A DNA stretch of 64,000 bases from Pseudomonas sp. PSE14 (GTDB lineage Bacteria; Pseudomonadota; Gammaproteobacteria; Pseudomonadales; Pseudomonadaceae): the NCBI RefSeq assembly GCF_029203285.1, contig NZ_CP115669.1, positions 1,426,001 through 1,490,000 on the forward strand. Reading direction: 5' to 3'. The notes beneath the pieces were generated by a model. It was not told the origin of the DNA. It saw only the letters and a list, made by a program, of their open reading frames with translations, and did not search any database. The translations under genes and the position numbers were made by a program. Of this stretch, positions 39,438 to 48,521 are shown in pieces. How positions within the stretch are numbered: position 1 is the first letter of the stretch; every line of letters starts with the position of its first letter.

Positions 39438-41977
39438 TTACTTGCCCGGTACCAGTGTCAGACGCTTCACACCGTAGACCTTGTCCAGGTTCTGCGACTG
39501 GAAGGGGAAGCTCATGTAGTTGCCCTTCAGCCAGGCATCGATGCCGTCGGCGTAGTGCGGGCTGGCCGGATTGCCGGACTGGCCGCTGCTGTTGAGGCCC
39601 ATCATCGGCTCGCTCTGGCCGAAGTCGACGACGATGCGCATGGCCGGGATCAGCCAGGTGTCGAAGTCCTGGCCCCAGTGGTAGGCGGCGACGTTCAGCG
39701 TGGTGTGGTCGCCGCCGGCTGGGTAGGGGCCACGGTCCAGGTAGCCCTTGATCGCACCCAGGCTGGCGCGCTCGCTGGCGCTCAGGTTCGGCGCCATCTT
39801 GGTGCTGTCGCTGACCCACTCGTAGGTGTGCAGCTTGCCCCACTGCCAGGCGCGGCGGTCGCTGCCCATCTTCTGTTCGCAGAAGGTCGTGGCGGCGGCC
39901 AGGCTGCGGGCGAGGATCGCCGGCTTGTCTTCCTTCTGCGGGGTGCGGGTGTCATCCCAGAACGGACTGTCGTCGCGGCCCAGCAGGTGGTCGGCCTGGG
40001 CCGAATAGGACAGGTTGGCGTTCTCCACGAAGGCCTTCCAGGAGGGGCTGTCTTCCGGGCCGAGTTCGTCGAGGAAGATTTGCTTGCTGCTTTCCTGCAG
40101 GAAGGCTTCGTACAGGGCCGCATCCGAGGATGTCGCGGCCAGCTTGCCGTCGAACGCCATGATGCGGTCGAGCGCTTCGCGGGCGCGGGCTCGCTGGTCA
40201 TCGGGCAGCGCGTCGATGGCCTTCTTCAGCGGCTGCGCCATGCCCGGTGCGTCCAGCATCGACTGCAGCTTGCCGGCAAAGGGCGTGGTCTGGTCGTACT
40301 GCATGGCGATCATGCTGCGGTAGTCGTGGCTCTTGCTGGCGCCGGCGAGCTGGGCGATGCGCTCGTAGCGCTCCGGGTAGTACCAGGAGCTGGACAGCTG
40401 GGCGCCGTAACCGGGCTGCACGCTGCGGTGGTTGGCGGTGCCCAGCCAGCCTTGCATCGGGTCCTGGTCGGACGGATGCAGGATCGGATCGGCGTAGCCG
40501 TCCCAGTCGTAGCGGCCGTCCCAGCCGGGGAGGGCAGCAGGCCGCGACCTTCCTTGCGGTTGGGGAAGCGCCCGGTGACCTGCCAGCCAATGTGCTTCTC
40601 GTCGGCGAACAGGATGTTCAGCGCCATCGCGCGGACGTCGCGGGTGGCGTCGAATGCCTGCTCGACGCTCTTGGCGCGGGACAGGTCGAAGAAGGCATCG
40701 AGGGTGCGGTCGGACTCGCCCTGGATGCTCTGGTAGGCGATGCCATAGCCGCTGGACAGCGGCAGCGGTTGCAGGTCGTGCTTGCGCTCGCCCAGGGCGC
40801 TGTTGAGCAGCGGGCCGTGGCGGGTCTCGTAGATGGTCTCGCGGACCGGGCTCTGGCCCTTGATGAAGAAGGTCTCGTTGCGCTCGATGGCCGGCTTCCA
40901 CTGGCCGTCGGCGAGGTAGTAGAGCTTGCTGCCCTGACGCTTCACCTGTTCCAGGAACAGGTCCTGGTTGTCGCCCATGACCATGGTCATGCCCCAGGCC
41001 AGCTTGCCGTTGAAGCCAGCCACCACGCCCGGTACGCCGGCGATGGAAACACCGGCGGCGCTGAATTTTGGCGAGCGGATCTGCACGTAGTTCCACACCG
41101 AGGGCATGGACAACGGCAGGTGGGTGTCGTTGGCCAGGAGGCTCTTGCCGCTGCGGCTGCGCTGCGGGGCGATGGCCCAGTTGTTGGAGGCGGCAACGCC
41201 CATCATCTGTAGTGCGGCGATCTGGCCGGCGGCGCGGTCCAGGGCGTCGAGGCCGGCGATTTTCCCTTCCAGGCGCAGGCCCTTGAGCTTCTCGGCCTCT
41301 TCGAAGGGCAGCGGCTCGTCGGGATAGATCGGCGTCAGCCAGGGCAGTTTGTCGGCACCGACCTTCTGCGCCAGTACCAGGGAGGCGATTTCTTCCTGCA
41401 GGTTCACCGCCAGGCCGAAGTTCAGCAGGCTGAAGACCAGCGCGGAGTCTTCCGGCTTCCAGTACTCAGGACGGTAGCCGGACTCGGCCAGGTCCATCGG
41501 CAGCTTGTCGCGGTAGCGGAACAGGTAGGCGTTGACGCCGCGCGCGTAGGTCTCGAAGAAGCGCTTGATGCGCGGCGAGGAGCCGGCATAAAGGGCATCA
41601 GCGGCTTTCTTCAGGTTCACCGTGCGCATGAAACGGTCGGTTTCCAGCGCGCCGGGGCCGACCATTTCCGACAGGCGCCCCTGGGCCATCAGACGCAGGC
41701 CGACCATCTGGCTGATGCGGTCGCTGGCGTGCACATAGCCCAGGGTGAACAGCGCGTCGTGGAAGTTGCTGCTCTCGATCAGCGGCATCCCTAAGCTGTT
41801 GCGGCGGATCGATACGTTGTCCGCCAGGCCCTTGATCGGCTGCACGCCGCTGGTCGGCGTCACGCTGTCGGCGTAGTGGTCGTTCAGCCAGCTCTGGCAG
41901 CCGGCGAGGCTGACGGCGGCGCTGAGGGTGGCGGCAAGGCCGAAGCTGGGAAGCCGGCGGAAGGCTCGCGGGGCCAT
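39438..41977 (-). pseudogene. quiP: Acyl-homoserine lactone acylase QuiP, frameshifted
   Basis: A penicillin-acylase family Ntn-hydrolase. Its signal peptide ends in LAGC (C27), and the nucleophile serine is S264 in [11 protein letters not shown], where autocleavage would separate the alpha and beta chains. The frame breaks in the G4 run at 40527-40530: coding ends after [10 protein letters not shown] and resumes one base away at [14 protein letters not shown]. Adding one base gives 846 residues, almost exactly QuiP (847 in P. aeruginosa as I recall). Flanking genes match the PA1032-PA1045 neighbourhood. QuiP degrades long-chain acyl-homoserine lactones. The lesion is either real or a homopolymer sequencing error. 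Confidence 0.88.
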
Positions 41978-42168
41978 GAAGGGCGTGCTCCTGCACAAAA
42001 GGGTCGCGGGAAAGGCGCTACGTTAGTGAGCTGGCGATGGGCGCGCAAGCCACGCACGGCGGGATTTGCGGCGGCCGACATTTAGTTGAGGCGGACAGAG
42101 GAAAAGTTGGAGCGGACAGCAGAAGGCCCGCGCTGGGCGGGCCTTCTACGGGAGCGTCAAAGCGCGCT

Positions 42169-42369
42169 TCAGGCGCCGTGGCACTTCTTGAACTTGTTGC
42201 CGCTGCCGCAGGGGCATGGATCGTTGCGGCCCACGTCCTTGAGCGGGTTGCGCACCGGCTCGTGGCTGTGGTTGCAGTGCGGGCCGTGCACGTGACCGTG
42301 ATCATGGTGGTGGTCATGATCGTGGTCGTGGTTGCAGTTCGGACCGTGTACGTGGGGTTCCTGGCTCAT
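42169..42369 (-). CDS. His-rich SEC-C motif protein
   Basis: A 66-residue protein. Residues 5-35 are almost all His/Asp/Asn with Cys-X-His elements ([18 protein letters not shown]), and the C-terminal SEC-C zinc motif reads [19 protein letters not shown]. It is the same end seen in SecA and in YchJ, encoded 2 kb away. The His-rich part suggests metal binding or storage. The ATG at 42369 is chosen; a GTG four codons upstream overlaps the preceding stop. Confidence 0.85.
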   Translation of the reverse strand: MSQEPHVHGPNCNHDHDHDHHHDHGHVHGPHCNHSHEPVRNPLKDVGRNDPCPCGSGNKFKKCHGA

Positions 42370-42377
42370 GGTGAAGC

Positions 42378-42845
42378 TCACTCGGGGATGAAATCGCCGG
42401 GAATTATCTCGCCATTGCGGGCAATGTGCACGCTCTGTCCGAACAGCAGGCCAGTCTTCACCTCGCCGTCGAGGCGGTAGCGGATCGGCTTGTCGGGATC
42501 TTCCAGCAGCTTGACGATGTACTTCATGTGCCGCCAGAGGTTGGTGGTCACCGGGACTTCGAAGGTCTCGTGGCCGTTGGCCGGCACTGTGAACCAGTTA
42601 TTCGACTCGCCTTCGGCCAGGTCGATATCGTTCAGCTTGACCTTGTAGGCCAGGCCGCGAACCGGAAGGCTGAAATCATTCGGGTTGTCGATGCGGAAAT
42701 GCAGGATGAATTCCTGCTCCAGCAGGCGGGCTTTCACCACGTCGACCTTCTGCAGCTTCACGTCGGGCTGCTGGAAGTCGCCAGCCATCCAGCCGCAGCC
42801 GGAAACGAGGCTGACCAGCCAGAACAGGCTGAGAATTCTTATCAT
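42378..42845 (-). CDS. LEA-type-2 (WHy-domain) lipoprotein
   Basis: A 155-residue predicted lipoprotein whose signal peptide ends in LVSGC. A single LEA14/WHy domain follows (about 35-145). Its landmarks are the [20 protein letters not shown] strand pair and the [15 protein letters not shown] segment. Such proteins are linked to desiccation or envelope stress, without a defined reaction. Its stop is next to the start of the SEC-C gene, and both belong to the conserved quiP-distal block. Confidence 0.85.
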   Translation of the reverse strand: MIRILSLFWLVSLVSGCGWMAGDFQQPDVKLQKVDVVKARLLEQEFILHFRIDNPNDFSLPVRGLAYKVKLNDIDLAEGESNNWFTVPANGHETFEVPVTTNLWRHMKYIVKLLEDPDKPIRYRLDGEVKTGLLFGQSVHIARNGEIIPGDFIPE

Positions 42846-42985
42846 TTGCGCCTGATAATTCATGTCTATCCCCCAGGATGCCCCAGTGTACCAAGCACCT
42901 GCTCGGCTGCAAGTTGTTGTTAGGTTAAAAAAAGCTGCACCATACTGGCCAAATGTAACCGGCGGGTTAACACAGGAGAGTGAAG

Positions 42986-43519
42986 ATGAGCCGCTATGAG
43001 ATCGCCTTTTCCGGGCGGACCGTACCGGGTGCCCAGCTCGACGGCGTGAAGGCCAACCTGGCCCGGCTGTTCCAGGCCGATGCGCAGCGCATCGAGCTGC
43101 TGTTCTCCGGCCGGCGCATGGTGATCAAGAACAACCTGGATGCGGAGGCGGCGGAGAAGTACCGCAGCGTGATCGAGCGCGCCGGCGCCATCGTCGAGGT
43201 GGTGGACATGGACGCGCCGATCGAGGAGATCGAGCTGGCGCCGCCGCCGGCTGCCGATCCTCAGCAGCCTGCAGCGCCGGGGCGCCTGCAGGTTGCGCCG
43301 CGTGACGGGTACATGGCGGCGTTCGCCGATGTCGAGGCGCTGGACTTCGGTCTCGCGCCGGTGGGCGCCGACCTGCAGGACGACAAGCCCGAAGTCCCGG
43401 CGCCGAGCGTGGACCTCAGCCAGTTCAGCCTGGCGCCGGTCGGCAGCGACATGGGCCAGGCCAAGGCGGAGCCGGCAGGTCCCGCACCGGACACCAGCCA
43501 TCTCAAGCTGGCGGACTGA
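42986..43519 (+). CDS. Pseudomonas-conserved protein with C-terminal LAPVG repeats
   Basis: A 177-residue soluble protein. Residues 1-75 look like a small alpha/beta domain (RYEIAFSGRTVPG, LLFSGRRMVIKNN), and the rest is Pro/Ala-rich. The linker carries a repeated motif, FGLAPVGAD, FSLAPVGSD, and a degenerate third copy HLKLAD at the end. I chose ATG 42986 because AGGAG (42974-42978) sits correctly before it. Its stop abuts the convergent TRIC gene with no gap. Function unknown. Confidence 0.75.
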   Translation: MSRYEIAFSGRTVPGAQLDGVKANLARLFQADAQRIELLFSGRRMVIKNNLDAEAAEKYRSVIERAGAIVEVVDMDAPIEEIELAPPPAADPQQPAAPGRLQVAPRDGYMAAFADVEALDFGLAPVGADLQDDKPEVPAPSVDLSQFSLAPVGSDMGQAKAEPAGPAPDTSHLKLAD

Positions 43520-44146
43520 TCAGTCGCCCTGCTGCGGATCGTCCTTGTAGACGAACTTGGGCATTTCCCAGCGGAAGCGGATCGCCAGCATGCGGAACAG
43601 GAAGCCGGCGAACAGGGTGATCAGCATGGCCTGCTCCTTGGGCAGGTCGATCTGCAGGCAGATCAGGTAGCACCAGGCACTGGCGAAGGAGACGCTGGCG
43701 TACAGCTCGCGGCGGAAGATCAGCGGCACGTCGTTGCAGAAGATGTCCCGCAGGATGCCGCCGAAGACCCCGGTGATCACGCCGCTGACCGCGGCGATCA
43801 GCAGGCTGTGGCCCATCTCCAGGCTGACCTGGCAGCCGATCAGGGTGAAGGCCACCAGGCCTACGGCGTCCAGCGCGAGGAACAGCGAGCGCAGGTGGCG
43901 CATCAGCGGGGCGATGAATACGGTGACCAGCGCTGCGGCTGCGGTGAGTGCCAGGTACTCCGGATGGCGCACCCAGGTCAGCGGGTAGTGGCCCAGCAGC
44001 ATGTCGCGCACCGAGCCGCCGCCCAGGGCGGTGACGCAGGCCACCAGCACCACGCCGAACAGGTCCATGCTGCGGCGGCCGGCGGAAAGCGCGCCGGTCA
44101 TGGCTTCGGCGGTGATAGCGATGATGTAGAGAACGGTCAGCAGCAT
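43520..44146 (-). CDS. TRIC/UPF0126 family cation channel
   Basis: A 208-residue inner-membrane protein with seven hydrophobic segments and two internal repeats, each with the glycine-rich signature before an Arg-Asp: ALGGGSVRDML and GVFGGILRDIF. This is the bacterial YadS/TRIC family, related to trimeric intracellular cation channels that conduct K+. It forms part of the conserved block near quiP. Confidence 0.9.
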   Translation of the reverse strand: MLLTVLYIIAITAEAMTGALSAGRRSMDLFGVVLVACVTALGGGSVRDMLLGHYPLTWVRHPEYLALTAAAALVTVFIAPLMRHLRSLFLALDAVGLVAFTLIGCQVSLEMGHSLLIAAVSGVITGVFGGILRDIFCNDVPLIFRRELYASVSFASAWCYLICLQIDLPKEQAMLITLFAGFLFRMLAIRFRWEMPKFVYKDDPQQGD

Positions 44147-44312
44147 GGCAAGGTCCGGCAGGGGAAACCGGTGCGGCGAACGGCCGCCGCCCCGAAAAAG
44201 GCGCGGATTCTAGCCGAGACGCCTGCCGGCCCCAAGTAGGGCGCCTTCACACCTTAGTCGGGGCCGGGGCATCGGGCGCACATCCGCGAACGGCCGCACG
44301 CCCTGCGCTTCA

Positions 44313-44786
44313 TCATTCGATCCAGGGGCCACAGCATTTCTTCAGCTTGCCGCCGGCGCCACAGGGGCAGGGATCGTTGCGCCCCAGCTTCATTGGCACG
44401 GTTGGATCGAGGAAATACCAGCGGCCCTCGCGCTGGACGAAGCCCGAGCACTCGCGGTGGCTATGCTCGCCGTTGCTGTCGTGCCAGCGGGCGACGAAGG
44501 TGACCCGCGCGTGCTCGGGCTGACCGCCGAGCACCTCATGGCTCTCCACCTCCAGGCCGAGCCAGGTGCTGCCCAGGCTCCAGGCGCGAATGGCGTCCAG
44601 GTCCAGGCCCTGCTGCTGGGCCGGCAGGGTGGTGTCGCGCAGGTAATCCACCAGGCCCAGCGCATAGGCGCTGTAGCGCGAGCGCATCAGGGCTTCGGCG
44701 GTGGGGGCGGCAACGCCGGCATGGAAGCGTCCGCAGCACTCGGTCAGCGGACGGCCGCTACCGCAGGGGCAGGTCGGTTCGATCAT
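44313..44786 (-). CDS. YchJ family SEC-C protein (UPF0225)
   Basis: A 157-residue protein with an N-terminal Cys motif ([14 protein letters not shown]), a central conserved domain ([18 protein letters not shown]), an NTF2-like body and a C-terminal SEC-C motif ([19 protein letters not shown]). It likely binds zinc at both ends. I chose the ATG at 44786. It begins 2 bp after a stop that matches the end of the DUF6231 gene, so in the ancestral arrangement the two genes were coupled. Confidence 0.92.
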   Translation of the reverse strand: MIEPTCPCGSGRPLTECCGRFHAGVAAPTAEALMRSRYSAYALGLVDYLRDTTLPAQQQGLDLDAIRAWSLGSTWLGLEVESHEVLGGQPEHARVTFVARWHDSNGEHSHRECSGFVQREGRWYFLDPTVPMKLGRNDPCPCGAGGKLKKCCGPWIE

Positions 44787-44788
44787 GG

Positions 44789-44872
44789 TCACCACCAGTA
44801 CTTGCCGAAGTTTTCCGGGTTGGCCCAGAACTGGGACACAGGTGGCTGCAGGCCAAGCGTCGCGGGCTTCAT
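44789..44872 (-). CDS. 27-residue remnant open frame ending in the DUF6231 C-terminus
   Basis: An ATG at 44870-44872, preceded by a GAGGA RBS on the minus strand, opens a 27-codon frame. Its last 14 residues ([14 protein letters not shown]) match the C-terminus of the DUF6231 protein encoded at 47892-48380, except the first. The frame stops 2 bp before the ychJ start. It appears to be the old 3' end of that gene left behind by the island insertion, now with a new start. It is short and may not be translated. Confidence 0.45.
   Translation of the reverse strand: MKPATLGLQPPVSQFWANPENFGKYWW
44791..44832. repeat. 42-bp direct repeat, island left end
   Basis: A perfect 42-bp match to 47894-47935, same orientation. 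It lies in the 3' end of the DUF6231 coding sequence (copy next to ychJ). The two copies bracket the lysP/lrp island. Confidence 0.95.
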
Positions 44873-45129
44873 GGCGGTCCTCAAAGTGTTCTGGCGACAC
44901 GAAGGTTACACCATCGGTGCCGGTTCGCGAGGAGCACAAGGGACTCGGAGGGCCGTCCGGGGTAATTCATCCCGTGTGAGCTTTCGAGATCGCTTCGCGA
45001 TGGGAGCGCTGTAGCCAGAAGTGTCGATGGAACCAGTCCGCAAGGCATGGCCGGCAGAATATGGTCAGAAGCAGTTGTATTGGTAAGGGGGCGGTTTTGT
45101 AAAGCTATTTACAATTCCGAAGAAGCAGA

Positions 45130-45591
45130 TCAAAGAGGATGTCCGCGATCAATTTTACTGCTAAGGATAATGGAAGTGGTGGTCTTTGCAACGCCTTCTA
45201 GACTTCCAATTTGATCTAAAATTTGATCAAGGCGCTCAGGCGAGTTTGCACGTAACCAGGCAACATAGTCGAACTCGCCGCTAACAGCACACAGTTGTTC
45301 TACCTCTGACATTGCACTTAGTCGCTTTACAACATCCTTTCCTGATCGCGAGTGGACGGTGATCCCGACGTAAGCTTGTAAACCACCATCCAGCAACTGC
45401 TGCCCTAGGCGAACTCCATATCCAGTGATGATTTTGGCACTTTCAAGTTTGGATAGCCGCGAGTTAACAGTTGTGCGGGCGATGCCTAGATTTCGGGCAA
45501 GGACAGCCACGGTTTCACGGGCATTTATCTTCAGGGCTGCAATGAGCTGAAGATCAATCTCATCAAGGGTGGCCGGACGCAATTCGGACAT
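45130..45591 (-). CDS. Lrp/AsnC family transcriptional regulator
   Basis: A 153-residue regulator. The N-terminal helix-turn-helix is at residues 9-60 (LDEIDLQLIAALKINARET, NLGIARTTVNSRLSKLESA). The C-terminal RAM ligand-binding domain (about 70-145) contains AYVGITVHSRSG and VSGEFDYVAWLR. Family members sense amino acids and usually act on an adjacent transport or catabolic gene; the adjacent same-strand lysP is the likely target. Codon usage is less GC-rich than in neighbouring genes. Confidence 0.92.
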   Translation of the reverse strand: MSELRPATLDEIDLQLIAALKINARETVAVLARNLGIARTTVNSRLSKLESAKIITGYGVRLGQQLLDGGLQAYVGITVHSRSGKDVVKRLSAMSEVEQLCAVSGEFDYVAWLRANSPERLDQILDQIGSLEGVAKTTTSIILSSKIDRGHPL

Positions 45592-45774
45592 GGGCGGTCA
45601 GTCTCATGTTTGAAGAATACACGGGTATGTATTGTCTTTGCCGGTTACGTTTGATTCTTGAGTCTATATGGAAATATTGGTGTGCTGCGCAGTGGATGTT
45701 GAATTGCTGTCTGGGCGCTGCTGCGATCAGGTGACACAGCGCCCAGGTTTTCGTCAGTATTGGCGCTTGGCAAT

Positions 45775-47271
45775 CTAGCGATGGCTTAGCTGTAGATGTG
45801 CTTGTAAGGGGAGGGGTTCGTCTATCCGATTCCCCTCTATATCCATTTCATTATAACTTACCAGTCGAGTGCCGTGCTTGATTCGATAACCAATCCAGAC
45901 TGCAAGGAATAGTGGGAGGCTAACATAGGTTGCTACGAGACCACTCCAGTCGATATGCTCGCCGATGAATGCGCTATAATTTTGGCCAAGAACAATTATC
46001 ATGCAGAGGCTAAAGGCAAACAGCGGGCCAAATGGGAAGAGGGTGGCTCGGTAAGGTAGTTCTTCTAAGCGTCCTCCTTGAGCAAGGAATCCTTTTCGAA
46101 AGCGATAATGAGAGACGGCAATCCCCAACCATGCAATGAATCCGCACATGCCCGAAGTGTTGAGTAGTGCGTTATATATGAATTTGTCGCCAAATACGGA
46201 AGTCAGGAAGCACAGTGCGCCGATCAATGTGGTTGCATAAAGTGCATTGCGCGGCACCCCGTTGCGCGAGATTTTAGAGAAAATCTTAGGCGCTTTACCC
46301 TGCTCGGCAAGACTATGGAGCATGCGGGTGGATGCATACATCCCCGAGTTACCTGCCGAGAGAATGGCGGTTAGGATGACGGCGTTCATCAGCGCAGCCG
46401 CTGATGCAAAACCGGCACGTTCGAAAAGCAATGTGAATGGGGAGACGCTAATGTCCGTTGTTTCGTTGCGTAATAGACTTGGGTCAGTGTATGGAATCAT
46501 TGCTCCAATCACAAAGATTGCAAGAATATAGAATAACGTGATGCGCCAGAATACTTGGCGGACAGCAATAGGTACGTTTTTACTGGGATTTTTGGATTCT
46601 GCTGCCGCAACGCCTACGATTTCCGTGCCTTGAAACGAGAAGCCGGCAATCATTACAACTCCAACCAAGGCTTGGAATCCGCCTGCGAACGGTGCGTCGC
46701 CAGTTGTGAAGTTTTTAAATCCGGGTGATTCTATTCCGTGCATCAATCCAAAAATAGTGGCTAATCCTATGATGATGAATACAATTACCACTAAGACTTT
46801 AATCAATGCGAACCAGAACTCGCTTTCACCAAAGCAACGTACTGAGACGAAATTTAGCAAGAATATTATTGCCAGGAAAGCGCCGCTCCAATAAATTCCT
46901 GGAGTGTCGGGGAACCAGAACTCCATAACTAGCTGGGCGGCTACAAGTTCGGCGGCGATAGTCACGGCCCAGTTAAACCAATAGTTCCAGCCTAGTGCAA
47001 ATCCGAAGCCGCTCTCAACAAATTTGCTTCCGTAAGTGCTAAATGAGCCGGCGACAGGCATGTACGCGGCCATTTCGCCAAGACTGGTCATCAGGAAGTA
47101 AACCATTACCCCGATCAGTGCGTACGCTAGGAGTGTTCCCCCGGGACCCGAACTGGCAATGGAAGCGCCTGTTGCTACAAATAGCCCAGTGCCAATTGAG
47201 CCACCTATGGCGATCATGTTTAGGTGGCGTGTTGATAGTGTTCGTTTCAGGGTGTTTTCTGGTGTGCTCAT
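45775..47271 (-). CDS. lysP: Lysine-specific permease (APC superfamily)
   Basis: A 498-residue amino-acid:H+ symporter with about 12 transmembrane segments. From memory it is clearly similar to E. coli LysP over its length. Shared stretches include HLNMIAIGGSIGTGLFVA at the start, VYFLMTSLGEMAAYMPV, FSFQGTEIVGVAA, ILSAGNSGMYASTRML and CGFIAWLGIAVSHYRFRKGF. The related AAT-family gene would import lysine. Its base composition is clearly AT-richer than the window, with many A/T-ending codons. It is on the same strand as the Lrp regulator, 183 bp upstream of it in transcription order. Confidence 0.93.
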   Translation of the reverse strand: MSTPENTLKRTLSTRHLNMIAIGGSIGTGLFVATGASIASSGPGGTLLAYALIGVMVYFLMTSLGEMAAYMPVAGSFSTYGSKFVESGFGFALGWNYWFNWAVTIAAELVAAQLVMEFWFPDTPGIYWSGAFLAIIFLLNFVSVRCFGESEFWFALIKVLVVIVFIIIGLATIFGLMHGIESPGFKNFTTGDAPFAGGFQALVGVVMIAGFSFQGTEIVGVAAAESKNPSKNVPIAVRQVFWRITLFYILAIFVIGAMIPYTDPSLLRNETTDISVSPFTLLFERAGFASAAALMNAVILTAILSAGNSGMYASTRMLHSLAEQGKAPKIFSKISRNGVPRNALYATTLIGALCFLTSVFGDKFIYNALLNTSGMCGFIAWLGIAVSHYRFRKGFLAQGGRLEELPYRATLFPFGPLFAFSLCMIIVLGQNYSAFIGEHIDWSGLVATYVSLPLFLAVWIGYRIKHGTRLVSYNEMDIEGNRIDEPLPLQAHLQLSHR

Positions 47272-47891
47272 TTTCCCGTCTCCTGCTTCAGGTAGTCAGG
47301 ATCGGGTTTTGGTTTAATACTTAACTTTGGTGTGGTCATTATTAAACTTCATTTTTGGATTTATTATAATTCCGCCTGTGCCGGGAAGGCGGCGGGTGCA
47401 TGTAAGGCAATGAGCTATTTAGGCTACCGCTGGCATGCAGTACACCATCAAATCAGGCTCACCTAATGAATTCTAAAATTGGTAGGGTTCATAAAGAAGA
47501 CGCAATATGCAGCGTTTTGACGCGATTTTCGTCATTTTGATGATAGCGTTGATCATAATGACAAGGTTTCCCTGGTCGCGTAGCCATATCCAGGCCCCAC
47601 GATAAGGCCCATCACGAGGTGCCATGAGCAGTCAGCGTTACTCCGAAGATGACCTTGGAGAACGGCATTGCGGTCGGCCTATTGGTGGAGCGGAGGGAGA
47701 GCGTGAAGCTGCGCGAGGAGCAGCCCGAGGGCGGGCCCTGAGGTAGTAGATTCCTGAGCGGCGGTAGTGCCAAACCGACAGTCTTTGCCGGGGCTGGTGA
47801 CAGTGTTGGTTACAGGCTGGTGACCCTTGGCCCTGCCCGGGCATGGCGTTGAGGTCGGTCATGATGAGGTAAGCCCTTGATGTTCATGGGT

Positions 47892-48380
47892 TTACCACCA
47901 GTACTTGCCGAAGTTTTCCGGGTTGGCCCAGAACTTGGCATTGAGCCAGTCCGGGACCTGCTTGTATTCGTGCAGATCGTAGGTGAACAGGGTGAGCACC
48001 TGCGAGTCGCGCTGGAAGCGTTCGCTGGCCTGCATGGCCAGCGCATAGAAGTCGGTGTCCTGTGCCTGCGCGGCGTCGAGGTCGACCAGCACGGCGACCT
48101 TGCTGCTGTTGAGGTTGCGGATGCCCCCCACCAACTGCTGCGCCTCGCGCCGTGGCAGATGCTCCAGGCAGTCGGCGAGCAGTGCCAGGTCATAACGCTG
48201 CGCGGCGATGTCCGCCGGCAGCGTGCCGGCGGGGGCGTGAAACAGTTCGCAATCCGGATGCGCCGCGCAGAAGGCGTCCACCGCCGGGATCTGGCTGGCG
48301 CCCACCAGCAGAAGACGCTGCGGTGCGTAGCGGTCGAGCAGGGCGGCAAGGGCTTGTTGCGGCGTGCGTGATGAGATCAT
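47892..48380 (-). CDS. DUF6231 family protein
   Basis: A 162-residue protein conserved in Pseudomonas beside ychJ. It has a methyltransferase-like topology, with a first strand RLLLVGAS, a second acidic turn, and LALLADCLEHLPRREAQQL resembling the post-IV region of class I methyltransferases. A complete SAM-binding glycine motif is not evident, so activity is uncertain. Its last 13 codons lie in the 42-bp repeat. It ends in TAA here, whereas the displaced copy by ychJ ends in TGA. Confidence 0.8.
   Translation of the reverse strand: MISSRTPQQALAALLDRYAPQRLLLVGASQIPAVDAFCAAHPDCELFHAPAGTLPADIAAQRYDLALLADCLEHLPRREAQQLVGGIRNLNSSKVAVLVDLDAAQAQDTDFYALAMQASERFQRDSQVLTLFTYDLHEYKQVPDWLNAKFWANPENFGKYWW
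47894..47935. repeat. 42-bp direct repeat, island right end
   Basis: Perfect copy of 44791-44832, in the last codons of the intact DUF6231 gene. Confidence 0.95.
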
Positions 48381-48521
48381 GTGGTTTCGTCGAAGGCGAT
48401 GATGAATGGACGAAGACTAGCGTGTGACACCCCCGTGGCCTAGTGCTGGCGCATTCTGCGAGTGCCGTCTTTACTCCGTAAGTGTCGGTCAAGACCCGAT
48501 CATTAGAGGAGAGTTGAATTT

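Larger units (their letters stand above)
44833..47893. mobile_element. Putative 3.1-kb genomic islet carrying lysP and an Lrp-type regulator
   Basis: The segment between the 42-bp direct repeats contains two genes with visibly lower GC than the flanks, plus AT-rich intergenic DNA. It interrupts the DUF6231-ychJ gene pair. No integrase or transposase is present. Outside the two genes, 44873-45129 shows nothing recognisable. In 47272-47891 the first part is AT-rich and probably holds the lysP promoter. The second part is GC-rich and contains only a 30-codon frame at 47649-47741 that may be a gene-end remnant. Confidence 0.75.

Noticed and set aside
47624-47746. Possible IS3-type OrfA start (MSSQRYSED...)
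   Set aside because: Only the first few residues resemble transposase starts; the rest does not, and there are no terminal inverted repeats.
44791-47935. Composite transposon explanation for the island
   Set aside because: The 42-bp repeats are direct, lie inside a coding sequence, and encode no transposase, so they are not insertion sequences.
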